From: Kuenenia sp039794105
GTDB taxonomy: Bacteria; Planctomycetota; Brocadiia; Brocadiales; Brocadiaceae
DNA: 64,000 nt
Reading direction: 5' to 3'
Assembly (NCBI RefSeq): GCF_039794105.1
Contig: NZ_JBDIWA010000001.1
Location: 248,001 to 312,000, forward strand
In this document: piece after piece, positions 17,525 through 26,758 of the stretch
Layout of the letters: each line of letters starts with the position of its first letter
Numbering within the stretch: position 1 is the first letter of the stretch
Position numbers and translations under genes: made by a program
The notes under the pieces: model-generated
What the model was told of the DNA's origin: nothing
The model's input: the letters and a program-made list of their open reading frames with translations, nothing else
Database searches by the model: none

Positions 17525-19582
17525 ATGAAGTTCGAAAAATTAAGAAATATTGGAATTGCTGCGCATATTGATGCGGGGAAAACAACTACATCCGAACGTA
17601 TACTATATTACACAGGAAAGTCTCATAAGATGGGTGAGGTTCATGAAGGCACCGCTACCATGGACTGGATGGAAGAAGAACAAAAACGAGGCATTACTAT
17701 TACTGCAGCTGCTACTACGTGTAGTTGGAAGGATTATCAGATTAACCTGATTGATACTCCTGGTCACGTCGACTTTACTATGGAAGTGGAACGATCTCTT
17801 AGGGTTTTAGACGGCGCAGTATGCGTTTTTTGCGGTGTTGGTGGGGTAGAGGCGCAGTCGGAGACCGTATGGCGGCAAGCGGACAGATATAAAGTGCCAA
17901 GGATTTGTTTTGTAAACAAAATGGATCGAGTAGGTGCAGATTATTATAAGGTTGTTGACGAAATTAACGAAAGGCTTGGATTCGCGGCAGTTCCCATACA
18001 AATACCAATTGGCAATGAGTCGAATTTTAGAGGATTAATTGATATAGTTCGTATGAAAGCCAGGATATATTCAGACGAAGAAGATAAAATGGGTATGAAT
18101 TTCTCTGACGAAGAAATTCCTGCAGAATACCAAAAAAAGGCAGAAGAAGAGCGGGAGAAGCTGATTGAAACCTTGGCAGAACACACTGATTGGCTTACAG
18201 AAAAGTTTTTAGATGGGAAAGAAATCACAACAGAAGAAATAAAGAAGGCTATTCGTGAAGGGACGATAAATTTAAAGTTTGTTCCGGTATTGTGTGGATC
18301 GGCATTTAAGAAAAAAGGCGTGCAGCTTTTACTTGATGCGGTATGCGATTATTTGCCATCGCCAGTGGATAAAGAGGCCATTGTAGGTATTGATCCAAAA
18401 ACTAATAAAGAAATTTCCAGAAAACCGTTTGTGGAAGAACCGTTTTGTGCGTTGGCTTTTAAAATTGCTTCTGATAAACATGGCGATTTGACTTTTATAC
18501 GGGTTTATTCTGGAAAGTTAACCTCCGGAACGAGGGTGTTAAATTCGGGAAAAGATAAAAAAGAGCTGGTTAGCCGTATATATAAAATGCATGCGGCAAA
18601 TAGAGAGCAAGTTAGCGAGGTAATAGCCGGTGAAATTTGCGCCGTGATTGGCCTCAAAGATACAGTTACCGGCGATACGCTTTGTGATCTGGACAATCCT
18701 ATAATTTTAGAAAAGATGGAATTTCCAGATACGGTGATTTCAATGGCGATCGAGCCGAAGTCGGACAAAGAAAAAGAAAAACTGGGGATGGTGCTAGCGA
18801 GGCTGGCGAAAGAAGACCCTACCTTCAGGATGCACTTGGACAAGGAAACCGGTCAGATGATTATTTCCGGGATGGGAGAGTTGCATTTGGAAGTAATTAA
18901 AAACAGGATGTTGAGCGAGTATAATGTGGACGCAAATGTTGGTGCGCCAAAGGTATCATATCGTGAAACGATTAGGAAAAAAGTTGAGGTGGAAGGAAAG
19001 TTCGTTCAACAGACTGGCGGACATGGACAATATGGTCATGTATGGATAACTGTGGAGCCATTTAAAGAAGGTGATGAACCGGTCACTTTTGTTGATGCTA
19101 TAGTCGGTGGTAAAATCCCACGGCAATATGTGAGATCTGTAGAAAAAGGTATTTGTGATACTGCGATAACTGGTGTTGCCGGCGGTCCGCCATTGATTGA
19201 TATCAAAGTAACTTTGATAGATGGTTCTACGCATCCTGTAGATTCTTCTGATCTTGCTTTTTACACTGCGGCATGTATTGCTTTTAGAAAAGGTGTTGAA
19301 ATGGCGAATTCCATATTGTTGGAACCAATAATGTCTATTGAAATAACTGTTCCGGAACAATACATGGGTGATGTGATAGGAGAAGTTCATAGTCGCAGAG
19401 CAAATATCTTGGAAATGATAACCAAGGGAAATATAAGGATTATTAAAGGTGAAGTCCCCCTTGCTGAAATGTTTGGTTATTCGACGACATTACGTTCCAT
19501 TACCCAAGGAAGAGGCACTTTTACTATGGAGCCTTTAGAGTACAGACCGGCGCCTGCAAAATCTGTTGGCAATGTTACATAA
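17525..19582 (+). CDS. fusA: Elongation factor G
   Basis: This 685-aa GTPase drives ribosomal translocation. Motifs are AHIDAGKTT (residues 13-21), RGITITAA in switch I, DTPGHVDF and NKMDR. The domain order G, II, III, IV and V is complete, with the domain IV segment GHGQYGHVWI near 500 and a C-terminal domain near 600-675. It sits between rpsG and the second tuf gene. The sequence matches the translocation factor rather than a recycling paralogue by position and length. Confidence 0.97.
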   Translation: MKFEKLRNIGIAAHIDAGKTTTSERILYYTGKSHKMGEVHEGTATMDWMEEEQKRGITITAAATTCSWKDYQINLIDTPGHVDFTMEVERSLRVLDGAVCVFCGVGGVEAQSETVWRQADRYKVPRICFVNKMDRVGADYYKVVDEINERLGFAAVPIQIPIGNESNFRGLIDIVRMKARIYSDEEDKMGMNFSDEEIPAEYQKKAEEEREKLIETLAEHTDWLTEKFLDGKEITTEEIKKAIREGTINLKFVPVLCGSAFKKKGVQLLLDAVCDYLPSPVDKEAIVGIDPKTNKEISRKPFVEEPFCALAFKIASDKHGDLTFIRVYSGKLTSGTRVLNSGKDKKELVSRIYKMHAANREQVSEVIAGEICAVIGLKDTVTGDTLCDLDNPIILEKMEFPDTVISMAIEPKSDKEKEKLGMVLARLAKEDPTFRMHLDKETGQMIISGMGELHLEVIKNRMLSEYNVDANVGAPKVSYRETIRKKVEVEGKFVQQTGGHGQYGHVWITVEPFKEGDEPVTFVDAIVGGKIPRQYVRSVEKGICDTAITGVAGGPPLIDIKVTLIDGSTHPVDSSDLAFYTAACIAFRKGVEMANSILLEPIMSIEITVPEQYMGDVIGEVHSRRANILEMITKGNIRIIKGEVPLAEMFGYSTTLRSITQGRGTFTMEPLEYRPAPAKSVGNVT

Positions 19583-19618
19583 CGTATTCATAAATCAAAA
19601 TATTGGAGGTTTAAATTA

Positions 19619-20821
19619 ATGGCTAAAGAAGTATTTCAGCGAACTAAGCCGCATTTAAACATAGGTACGATAGGGCATGTGGATCATGGTAAGACAACGC
19701 TGACGTCTGTAATAACGCATGTATTGTCGAAGCAGGGGTTGGCGAAGGATAGGCCGTTTGATTCGATAGACAAGGCTCCTGAAGAGCGGGAGCGGGGTAT
19801 CACGATAGCGATATCGCATGTGGAGTATGAGACGAAGAAGAGGCATTACGCGCATGTGGACTGTCCTGGGCATGCAGATTATGTAAAGAATATGATAACG
19901 GGCGCGGCGCAGATGGATGGAGCGATATTGGTTGTAAGTGCGCCGGATGGTCCGATGCCACAGACCCGCGAGCATATATTGTTATCAAGGCAGGTGGGAG
20001 TTCCCAAGATTGTGGTGTTCCTGAATAAGGTGGACATGTTAGAGGATCAGGAGCTGATGGAGCTGGTAGAGATGGAAATAAGGGAGCTATTGAGTAAATA
20101 TGATTTTCCGGGGGATGAGATACCTGTGGTGAAGGGTTCTGCGCTGAAGGCGGCACAGTGTGGGTGCGGAGGTGCGGAATGTGCGAACTGTGGTCCGATA
20201 TTGAAACTAATGGATGCGGTGGATACTTATCTTCCTGATCCTGTAAGGGAAATAGATAAGCCGTTTTTGATGTCCGTGGAAGATGTGTTTAGCATAAAAG
20301 GGCGTGGGACAGTTGGAACAGGTAGGGTTGAGAAGGGTAGGGTGAAGGTAGGAGACGAGGTAGATGTCGTAGGGATTAAGCCGGATATAAAGAAATCTGT
20401 GGTTACTGGTGTGGAAATGTTTAATAAGACGTTGGATGAGGGTCAGGCGGGGGATAACTTGGGGTTGTTGCTGCGGGGGGTAGAGAAGAATGATCTGGAG
20501 CGTGGTCAGGTATTAGCGAAACCTGGCAGTATAACGCCGCACACTAAATACGAAGCGGAGGTGTATATATTGACCAAGGAAGAAGGGGGAAGACATACGC
20601 CCTTTTTTAATGGATATAGACCGCAGTTTTATTTTAGGACGACGGATGTTACCGGCGTTGTTACATTGACAGGTGGTGCTGAGATGGTAATGCCAGGAGA
20701 TAATGTGAAGATTAATGTAGAGTTGGTGACGCCGATAGCGATGGATGAGGGGCTGCGGTTTGCAATTCGGGAAGGTGGGAAGACAGTGGGTGCAGGTGTT
20801 GTTACAAAAATTGTTGCATAA
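19619..20821 (+). CDS. tuf: Elongation factor Tu, copy 2
   Basis: This 400-aa protein is identical to the one encoded at 3755-4957, including the four-Cys insertion at residues 181-191. DNA identity starts at the ATG and continues 8 bp past the stop (to 20829); both flanks then diverge. It is placed in the str group after fusA and has the better ribosome-binding site (TGGAGGT, 9 bp before the ATG). Perfect identity over 1.2 kb, against otherwise unrelated flanks, implies recent gene conversion rather than independent conservation. Confidence 0.98.
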   Translation: MAKEVFQRTKPHLNIGTIGHVDHGKTTLTSVITHVLSKQGLAKDRPFDSIDKAPEERERGITIAISHVEYETKKRHYAHVDCPGHADYVKNMITGAAQMDGAILVVSAPDGPMPQTREHILLSRQVGVPKIVVFLNKVDMLEDQELMELVEMEIRELLSKYDFPGDEIPVVKGSALKAAQCGCGGAECANCGPILKLMDAVDTYLPDPVREIDKPFLMSVEDVFSIKGRGTVGTGRVEKGRVKVGDEVDVVGIKPDIKKSVVTGVEMFNKTLDEGQAGDNLGLLLRGVEKNDLERGQVLAKPGSITPHTKYEAEVYILTKEEGGRHTPFFNGYRPQFYFRTTDVTGVVTLTGGAEMVMPGDNVKINVELVTPIAMDEGLRFAIREGGKTVGAGVVTKIVA

Positions 20822-20912
20822 ATTATAATTATTGAGTTGATTTTTTGTAAATATGTGATAGCCTTAGTAACTTGAGTTTTTTGGAGGTTTAGGCCTTTAT
20901 GGGAGCGTAGAA

Positions 20913-21221
20913 GTGTTGGATCAGAAAATTAGAATACGAATGGAAGCATACGACTATAGAATATTAGACCAATCGGCGCTGGAAATTGTTGAAACGGCAA
21001 AGCGTACTGGTGCAAAGGTATTTGGTCCTGTTCCCTTGCCGACTCGCATAGAAAGATACACCGTCTTAAGATCTCCACATATTGACAAGAGGTCTAGGGA
21101 GCAGTTTGAGGTAAGGACTCATAAGAGATTGATTGATATTTTGGAGCCTACAGCGAAAACGATGGATGCGTTGAATCGGATTAACATGCCTGCTGGTATA
21201 GAGATCAAGATAAAAGCATAA
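20913..21221 (+). CDS. rpsJ: 30S ribosomal protein S10
   Basis: This 102-aa protein of the 30S head also acts as NusE in antitermination. The motif GPVPLPTRIERYTVLRSPH and the C-terminal NMPAGIEIKI are typical. The best start is GTG at 20913, giving MLDQKIRIRMEA; TTG at 20916 is an alternative. A three-codon frame ATG-GGA-GCG-stop lies just before it (20899-20910) behind a GGAGG, which may or may not be translated. It opens the S10 gene set 91 bp after tuf. Confidence 0.95.
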   Translation: MLDQKIRIRMEAYDYRILDQSALEIVETAKRTGAKVFGPVPLPTRIERYTVLRSPHIDKRSREQFEVRTHKRLIDILEPTAKTMDALNRINMPAGIEIKIKA

Positions 21222-21258
21222 CTTTTATAGAAATTTAATAGCGTAAGGTTTGATTGAA

Positions 21259-21885
21259 ATGTTAAATAGTTTATTAGGTGAGAAGGTAGGAATGACCCAA
21301 ATTTATACTGACAATGGGGTGCTGGTTCCTGTTACGTTGATAAAGACGGGACCTTGTAATGTTTTGCAAATAAAAACGTTGGGAAATGATGGGTATTCTG
21401 CAGTGCAGCTTGGGTACAAAGAAAAAAAAATTAAAAGAGCGAAGAAGCCGGAAATTGGACATGCAGCTAAAGCGTCTTTGCTTCCAGGCAGGTTTGTTAA
21501 AGAGGTGAAACTGGAGGATACTGTTGCTGATATCAATCTTGGGCAGGCGGTCACATTGGATATATTCGAAGATGTCAAATTGGTTGATGTTATAGGTATA
21601 TCAAAGGGAAAAGGTTTTGCCGGTGTTATGAAAAGGTGGGGTATGAAGGGAGGCCCGCAAACGCATGGGTCTACGAGGCATCGTTCTGTTGGCTCTGTTG
21701 GTGCAGGGACTGATCCTGGAAGAGTCATACGTGGGAAAAAGATGCCGGGACAGCTTGGTAGAGGGCGTGTTACAATTAAGAATCTTGATGTTGTCAAGGT
21801 TGATAAGGAAAAAAATATGCTTTTTGTTAAGGGAGCTGTTCCTGGGCATAAAGGTAGTTATCTAATAATAAAAAAAATTGTATAA
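21259..21885 (+). CDS. rplC: 50S ribosomal protein L3
   Basis: This 208-aa protein contacts the peptidyl transferase centre by a long loop. The N-terminus LLGEKVGMTQIY and the central WGMKGGPQTHGSTRHRS are family signatures. I prefer ATG 21259 over TTG 21250 because TAAGG lies 10 bp before the ATG but only one base before the TTG. rplD follows after 19 bp. Confidence 0.95.
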   Translation: MLNSLLGEKVGMTQIYTDNGVLVPVTLIKTGPCNVLQIKTLGNDGYSAVQLGYKEKKIKRAKKPEIGHAAKASLLPGRFVKEVKLEDTVADINLGQAVTLDIFEDVKLVDVIGISKGKGFAGVMKRWGMKGGPQTHGSTRHRSVGSVGAGTDPGRVIRGKKMPGQLGRGRVTIKNLDVVKVDKEKNMLFVKGAVPGHKGSYLIIKKIV

Positions 21886-21904
21886 TTTTAGGGTAAGAGG
21901 AAGT

Positions 21905-22516
21905 ATGGAAATAATAGTATACAATGATGATGGAAAAGAAATAGAAAATATGCGGGTTCCTGATAGCATATCCGATTCTCCTGTACGTTATAAACTTTTA
22001 AGGGATGTGGTAAAGATGTATGAGGCAAATAAAAGGCAGGGGACGGTTTCAACGAAAACAAGGGCGGAGGTTTCTGGGGGAGGGAAAAAACCGTGGGCGC
22101 AAAAGCATACGGGTAAGGCAAGGGCTGGAAGTAGTAGGTCTCCTATCTGGAGGGGTGGTGGTGTTGCATTTGGGCCAAAACCAAGGGATTACTCTTATTC
22201 TATTCCGAAAATGGCAAAAAAGCAGGCACTTTTTTCCGCACTGTCGTCTAAGATTAAAGATAACGAAGTGGTGGTGGTGGATAAATTAGATTTTGCTTCG
22301 CCGAAAACAAAACAAATGGTTTCGTTACTAAAATCTTTTGGAATGGCAGGAATAAGTAGTTTGATTGTGATATCAAAAGCCACGGAATCTCTTTTGAAAT
22401 CTTCAAGAAATATCCCTTATGTAAGAATGATGGAGTGTCATGATTTAAATGCATATGAGATTCTTAAGCCAAAGAAAATATTAATAACCAAACAAGCATT
22501 GAATAGTTTGAGTTAG
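21905..22516 (+). CDS. rplD: 50S ribosomal protein L4
   Basis: This 203-aa protein lines the exit tunnel and in some bacteria represses its own operon. The loop KTRAEVSGGGKKPWAQKHTG and the following segment with FGPKPRDY are typical. ATG 21905 (MEIIVYNDDGKE) follows AGAGGAAG, and the N-terminus matches L4 there. An upstream in-frame start at 21878 would overlap rplC and lacks family support. Confidence 0.94.
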   Translation: MEIIVYNDDGKEIENMRVPDSISDSPVRYKLLRDVVKMYEANKRQGTVSTKTRAEVSGGGKKPWAQKHTGKARAGSSRSPIWRGGGVAFGPKPRDYSYSIPKMAKKQALFSALSSKIKDNEVVVVDKLDFASPKTKQMVSLLKSFGMAGISSLIVISKATESLLKSSRNIPYVRMMECHDLNAYEILKPKKILITKQALNSLS

Positions 22517-22534
22517 GTAGGGGTACTAAATTAT

Positions 22535-22816
22535 ATGGACAAATACGATGTTATTAAGGGGCCTCTAAGAACTGAAAAGAGCGTTTCAGATGGTGAGAAA
22601 ACGAATTCCTATCATTTCGAGGTAGATTTAAAAGCGAACAAAATTCAAATAAAAAATGCTATAGAGGGCATTTTTGCTGTTAAAGTAAACAGTGTAAGGA
22701 CCTTGATAAAAAAGAGCAAGAAAAGAAGAGTTAAATTTATAAAGGGTAAAACAAAAGAATTAAAAAAGGCTATTGTTGCTTTAAAAGAAGGGCATACAAT
22801 TGATTTCGGCTATTAA
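22535..22816 (+). CDS. rplW: 50S ribosomal protein L23
   Basis: This 93-aa protein is located at the tunnel exit, where it binds trigger factor and signal recognition particle. The pattern IKGPLRTEKS, a central FEVDLKANKIQIKNAIE and VNSVRTL are typical. The C-terminus is short, as in bacterial L23. It sits between rplD and rplB. Confidence 0.96.
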   Translation: MDKYDVIKGPLRTEKSVSDGEKTNSYHFEVDLKANKIQIKNAIEGIFAVKVNSVRTLIKKSKKRRVKFIKGKTKELKKAIVALKEGHTIDFGY

Positions 22817-22844
22817 AGTTTTAACTTTGAGGTAAAAAGTTCTT

Positions 22845-23690
22845 ATGGGTATTATATATTACAAACCCGTAACTCCGGGAAGAAGATTTGCCAGTGTTTC
22901 AGATTTTTCAGAAATAACGAAAACAAAGCCGGAAAGATCTTTGATTCGGCCTCTTAAAAAAACCGGCGGTAGAAATTCTGAAGGGAAAATTACGGCTGGG
23001 AATGTTGGTGGAGGCGGTAAGCGACAATATAGAAATATTGATTTTAAGCGGAGAAAGGATGATATTCCAGCAAAGGTTGCCAGTATTGAGTATGATCCTA
23101 ATAGATCCGCTCGTATTGCTTTACTTAATTATGTTGATGGAGAAAAAAGATACATTTTGGCTCCCGAGAAATTGAAGGTCGGTCAGTTTGTTAAATCGGG
23201 TGAAAAGGTAGATCCTGACATTGGCAATACTATGCCTCTTAATAATATACCTTTGGGTATGGATCTGCACAATATTGAGTTGCGTGCAGGGCAAGGAGGT
23301 AAGATAGTTCGGTCTGCAGGTAGTGTTGCAAGATTGCTGGCAAAAGAAGGCGGATATGCTCACATAACACTCCCCTCTGGTGAAGTTCGGAAAATTCACG
23401 GTAGTTGCAGGGCAACAATTGGACAACTGGGTAATACTGATCATAGTAATATACGTTTAGGAAAAGCAGGGAGAAATAGATGGAAAGGGAGAAGGCCTCA
23501 CGTAAGAGGAGTGGCAAAAAATCCCGTAGCACATCCGATGGGAGGTGGTGAAGGAAGAAGTGGTGGTGGTAGGCACCCTTGCTCAAAGACTGGTTTGCTT
23601 GCTAAGGGTGGAAAAACGAGGAAGAGGAGAGCTGTAAGTAGCAGATTTATAATTAGAAGAAGGAGAGTTGGGGCTAGGGGTAATTTGTAA
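22845..23690 (+). CDS. rplB: 50S ribosomal protein L2
   Basis: This 281-aa protein supports subunit association and peptidyl transfer. The N-terminal KPVTPGRRF and the C-terminal segment HPMGGGEGRSGGGRHP (around residues 230-245), including the functionally important histidine region, are intact. Length is about average for L2. GAGGT lies 12 bp before the ATG. Confidence 0.97.
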   Translation: MGIIYYKPVTPGRRFASVSDFSEITKTKPERSLIRPLKKTGGRNSEGKITAGNVGGGGKRQYRNIDFKRRKDDIPAKVASIEYDPNRSARIALLNYVDGEKRYILAPEKLKVGQFVKSGEKVDPDIGNTMPLNNIPLGMDLHNIELRAGQGGKIVRSAGSVARLLAKEGGYAHITLPSGEVRKIHGSCRATIGQLGNTDHSNIRLGKAGRNRWKGRRPHVRGVAKNPVAHPMGGGEGRSGGGRHPCSKTGLLAKGGKTRKRRAVSSRFIIRRRRVGARGNL

Positions 23691-23715
23691 ATTTTGAAAG
23701 ATATTAGGAGATTTG

Positions 23716-23982
23716 ATGAGTCGCTCTATAAAAAAAGGACCATATGTTGATAAGAAGTTGTTAGAAAAGGTAATGAAGCAAAAAGAATCGGGTGTGCATG
23801 AATCGTTACGTACTTGGGCAAGAAGCTGCACCATAATACCTGAATTTGTGTCACACACCTTTATGATTCACAATGGTAAAGTATTTAATAAGCTATTTGT
23901 TACCGATGATATGGTAGGACATAAGCTAGGTGAGTTTTCTCTTACAAGAACTTTTCGGTCTCATGGTGGCAAAAAGAAATAG
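23716..23982 (+). CDS. rpsS: 30S ribosomal protein S19
   Basis: This 88-aa protein of the 30S head works with S13. The motifs SRSIKKGPYVD and HNGKVFNKLFVTDDMVGHKLGEF are diagnostic. ATG 23716 is preferred: AGGAG lies 6 bp before it, while the in-frame TTG at 23713 would be too close. Confidence 0.96.
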   Translation: MSRSIKKGPYVDKKLLEKVMKQKESGVHESLRTWARSCTIIPEFVSHTFMIHNGKVFNKLFVTDDMVGHKLGEFSLTRTFRSHGGKKK

Positions 23983-24055
23983 TAGGCAGTGCATAAGCCA
24001 ATGTTGATATAAAGCTTTGCAAGAAATTAAATTTTGTATCGAAAGGTAACGATTG

Positions 24056-24397
24056 ATGGATTATAGATCATGTCATAAATACGCAAAAATCTCACCAAGA
24101 AAGGCACGTTATGTTATTGATCTTATTAGAGGCAAATCAGTTAATGACGCTTTGAGAACTTTGAGACTGACGCATAAGCGTGCATCTTACATGATAGATA
24201 AAGTCATCAGGGCTGCGTTAGCTGCAGCAAACGAGAATGTCTCTGCGGATGTAGAAACACTGTATGTTAAACATGCCTTAGTTGATGGTGGCCCAAGCAG
24301 GAAGTGGTTTCGTCCAAGGCCTCGAGGGATGTCCTCGAGAATTTTAAAACGTACAAGTCATATTACAATCGTTTTGGCTGAAAAGGCTAAAAGATAA
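24056..24397 (+). CDS. rplV: 50S ribosomal protein L22
   Basis: This 113-aa protein has a long beta-hairpin in the exit tunnel. The N-terminus YAKISPRKARYVIDLIRGK and C-terminal PRPRGMSSRILKRTSHITIVL are typical. ATG 24056 follows GAAAGG by about 9 bp; an in-frame TTG at 24053 is less likely. rpsC follows after 17 bp. Confidence 0.96.
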   Translation: MDYRSCHKYAKISPRKARYVIDLIRGKSVNDALRTLRLTHKRASYMIDKVIRAALAAANENVSADVETLYVKHALVDGGPSRKWFRPRPRGMSSRILKRTSHITIVLAEKAKR

Positions 24398-24414
24398 AAA
24401 GATAAGGAGAAAAA

Positions 24415-25074
24415 ATGGGACAGAAGGTTTGTCCAATCGGTTTTCGGCTGGGAATAACGCAAGGGTGGAAATCTGTCTGGTATGCAGACAAGAAATCTTT
24501 TGGTACTTTGCTTGTTGAAGATTTCAAGATACGCAAGCTAATCAAGAAAAATTATAGTTTTGGCGGGATACCATTTGTTGAAATAGAGAGAACACGGCAC
24601 GAGGCTAAGATAACTCTTCATACCGCGCGCCCTGGACTAATAATAGGCAGGAAGGGCGCGGAAGTCGATAAGCTTAAAGATGAAATACAGAAATATATTG
24701 GACGTGTTGTTGTTGTAAAGATAAAAGAAATAACTAAACCCGAAACTTATGCGCAGTTAGTAAGCGAAAATGTCGCAGAGCAATTGGAAAGACGCGCTTC
24801 TTTTAGAAGGGCTATGAAAAAAGCGATGGAGGCATCACTTAATGCAGGTGTTAAAGGTATGAGAATTCAGGTTTCGGGAAGGTTAGGTGGCGCAGAGATT
24901 GCAAGGACAGAGAAGATTACTCACGGAAGCGTTCCGTTACACACCCTTCGGGCGGACATAGATTATGGTTTCGCTGAGGCTAAAACCACTTACGGTGTAA
25001 TTGGCGTTAAGGTATGGTTGTATAGAGGTCTTACAAGTTCAAAGGGGGAGGATACAAATGAGGTTAATGCCTAA
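24415..25074 (+). CDS. rpsC: 30S ribosomal protein S3
   Basis: This 219-aa protein sits at the mRNA entry tunnel. The N-terminus GQKVCPIGFRLGITQGWKS, the KH motif LIIGRKGAEVDKLKDEI near residue 75, and the C-terminal domain (RIQVSGRLGGAEIARTE) are clear. AAGGAG lies 6 bp before the ATG. The end overlaps rplP by 17 bp. Confidence 0.97.
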   Translation: MGQKVCPIGFRLGITQGWKSVWYADKKSFGTLLVEDFKIRKLIKKNYSFGGIPFVEIERTRHEAKITLHTARPGLIIGRKGAEVDKLKDEIQKYIGRVVVVKIKEITKPETYAQLVSENVAEQLERRASFRRAMKKAMEASLNAGVKGMRIQVSGRLGGAEIARTEKITHGSVPLHTLRADIDYGFAEAKTTYGVIGVKVWLYRGLTSSKGEDTNEVNA

Positions 25075-25477
25075 GAGGGTGAAGTTCAGGAAATCTCAAC
25101 GTGGAAAAATTAAAGGAAATGCCACGCGAGGAAACGCTGTATCTTTTGGAGAATTTGGCTTACAAACTTTGGAGCCTGGGTGGATTACGGCTCAACAAAT
25201 TGAAGCGGGAAGGATTTCTGCCGCACATAGTATGCCAAAAGAAAGCAAGCTTACGATAAGGATATTTCCTCATAAGTCAGTGACGTCAACACCAATTGAA
25301 ACTCGTATGGGTAAAGGTAAGGGGGAACCAGAGTTTTGGGTTGCTGTTGTGAGACCAGGAACGATTTTGTATGAGATAGGCGGTATAAATGAAGAGGGAG
25401 CTCGTGAAACTTTTTGCAGAATAGCGCATAAAATGCCTGTAAAAGTTAGGCTTGTGCGAAGGAGACGTACGTTTTGA
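25058..25477 (+). CDS. rplP: 50S ribosomal protein L16
   Basis: This 139-aa protein helps shape the A-tRNA site. The conserved body is PKRVKFRKSQRGK, GLQTLEPGWITAQQIEAGR and MGKGKGEPEFWVAVVRPG. I start at ATG 25058 because GGGGGAGG lies 6 bp before it and MRLMPKRVKF matches L16. ATG 25067 is a possible shorter start. The start overlaps the end of rpsC, and its stop overlaps the TTG start of rpmC, so translation is probably coupled. Confidence 0.94.
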   Translation: MRLMPKRVKFRKSQRGKIKGNATRGNAVSFGEFGLQTLEPGWITAQQIEAGRISAAHSMPKESKLTIRIFPHKSVTSTPIETRMGKGKGEPEFWVAVVRPGTILYEIGGINEEGARETFCRIAHKMPVKVRLVRRRRTF

Positions 25478-25692
25478 AGATTACTGAGATAAGAGTTAAA
25501 TCGCGCTTGGAAATTGCAGAAGAAGCAGAGTCAACAAGAAGAGAACTTTTGAATATCAAATTTCAATGGCAATCGGGGGAAACGGGTAATACTGCACAAC
25601 GAAAATTTATCAAAAAGAAAATTGCCCGATTAAAAACCGTATTGCGGGAGATTGATTTGGGAATTAATAAAAATCTAGTTTCAGGAGGGTAG
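25474..25692 (+). CDS. rpmC: 50S ribosomal protein L29
   Basis: This 72-aa helical protein lies near the tunnel exit. It begins with TTG whose last bases form the TGA stop of rplP (TTGA), and GGAGA lies 9 bp upstream. The middle reads RRELLNIKFQWQSGE, typical of L29, followed by a KKKIARLKTVLRE helix. rpsQ begins after 8 bp. Confidence 0.93.
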   Translation: MKITEIRVKSRLEIAEEAESTRRELLNIKFQWQSGETGNTAQRKFIKKKIARLKTVLREIDLGINKNLVSGG

Positions 25693-25700
25693 TTATAAAA

Positions 25701-25973
25701 ATGCAAACCGCAACTGAAAAAAGAAGTAGGCGGAGAAAGTATGTTGGGAATGTCATAAAGACAAAAATGAATAAGACTATAACTGTAGAAATAATGCGCC
25801 TTGTAAAACATCCCAAGTATGGAAAGTATGTAAAAAAATCTACTGTTTACAAAGTTCATGATGAAGAAAAAAGCGCAAAAGTTGGAGACAAGGTAGAGAT
25901 AGCGGAATGTCGACCCATTAGTAAAACAAAATTTACAAGATTTGTTCGTATTGTTGAGAAGGCAAAAGATTAA
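25701..25973 (+). CDS. rpsQ: 30S ribosomal protein S17
   Basis: This 90-aa OB-fold protein is a primary binder of 16S rRNA. The motifs VGNVIKTKMNKTITVEI, VKHPKYGKYVKKS and GDKVEIAECRPISKTK are diagnostic. AGGAGG lies 11 bp before the ATG. The N-terminus has a short basic extension (EKRSRRRKY). Confidence 0.96.
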   Translation: MQTATEKRSRRRKYVGNVIKTKMNKTITVEIMRLVKHPKYGKYVKKSTVYKVHDEEKSAKVGDKVEIAECRPISKTKFTRFVRIVEKAKD

Positions 25974-25995
25974 TCATTAGTTGGGGTGTGTTTAG

Positions 25996-26364
25996 ATGAT
26001 AATGGAACAAACAAGTTTAGACGTTGCGGACAACAGCGGGGCGAAAAAGGCAAAATGTATAAAAGTACTCGGTGGTTCTCGGCGGAAATATGCAACGGTA
26101 GGCGATGTAATCGTAGTAGCTGTAAAAAAATCTATTCATGGTGGGGTAGTTAAAAAAGGCGACGTTTGCAAAGGCGTTATTGTTAGGACACGGAATAATG
26201 TACGCCGGGAAGATGGGTCCTATTTGAAATTTGATAAGAACGCAATTGTTATAATCGACAACGATGGTAACCCAAGAGGGACTAGAATATTTGGTGCAGT
26301 GGCAAGAGAATTAAGGCAAAAAAACTTTATGAAAATAATTTCTTTGGCTGCAGAAGTAGTTTAA
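25996..26364 (+). CDS. rplN: 50S ribosomal protein L14
   Basis: This 122-aa protein forms an intersubunit bridge and binds the silencing factor RsfS in other species. DNSGAKKAKCIKVLGGS and the C-terminal GTRIFGAVARELR are diagnostic. ATG 25996 fits the usual length. The protein order rpsQ-rplN-rplX-rplE is standard. Confidence 0.97.
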   Translation: MIMEQTSLDVADNSGAKKAKCIKVLGGSRRKYATVGDVIVVAVKKSIHGGVVKKGDVCKGVIVRTRNNVRREDGSYLKFDKNAIVIIDNDGNPRGTRIFGAVARELRQKNFMKIISLAAEVV

Positions 26365-26406
26365 TTAGTTGAGAATGAGGTTTTAGAGAAGGAAAGCAGT
26401 GGTTAT

Positions 26407-26742
26407 ATGCATATTCGCAAGAATGATTTAGTGGCAGTGGTTGCTGGAAATGAGGCGGGAAAAACTGGGAAAATAATGAAGGCATTACCTGAAAAAAATC
26501 GTGTGGTAATAAAAGGGGTAAAGGTAATACATAAGCATGTTAAGCCCAGCCAGAAAAATCCCCAAGGCGGTAGGATTCAGAAAGAGACTTCAATATCAGC
26601 CGCAAATGTTTTGCCTGTTTGTCAGAATAGAAGTTGCAAGAAAAACGGATTAGGGGTAAGAATAAAAAAGAAGGTTTTGGAAAATGGCGCTAAATTGCGT
26701 ACGTGTGTTTATTGTGGTGTAGAAATATCATCAGATGAATGA
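26407..26742 (+). CDS. rplX: 50S ribosomal protein L24
   Basis: This 111-aa assembly initiator has a KOW motif in VVAGNEAGKTGKIMKALPEKNRV near residue 10-32, and HVKPSQKNPQGG near 50. The C-terminal domain contains two Cys pairs (VCQNRSC and TCVYCG), suggesting a zinc-binding form. Its stop overlaps a possible upstream start for rplE. Confidence 0.95.
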   Translation: MHIRKNDLVAVVAGNEAGKTGKIMKALPEKNRVVIKGVKVIHKHVKPSQKNPQGGRIQKETSISAANVLPVCQNRSCKKNGLGVRIKKKVLENGAKLRTCVYCGVEISSDE

Positions 26743-26758
26743 TAGTTTGGGATTAATT

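Noticed and set aside
20899..20910. Three-codon leader peptide before rpsJ
   Set aside because: ATG-GGA-GCG-stop behind a GGAGG could be translated, but such short frames arise by chance and nothing else supports it.
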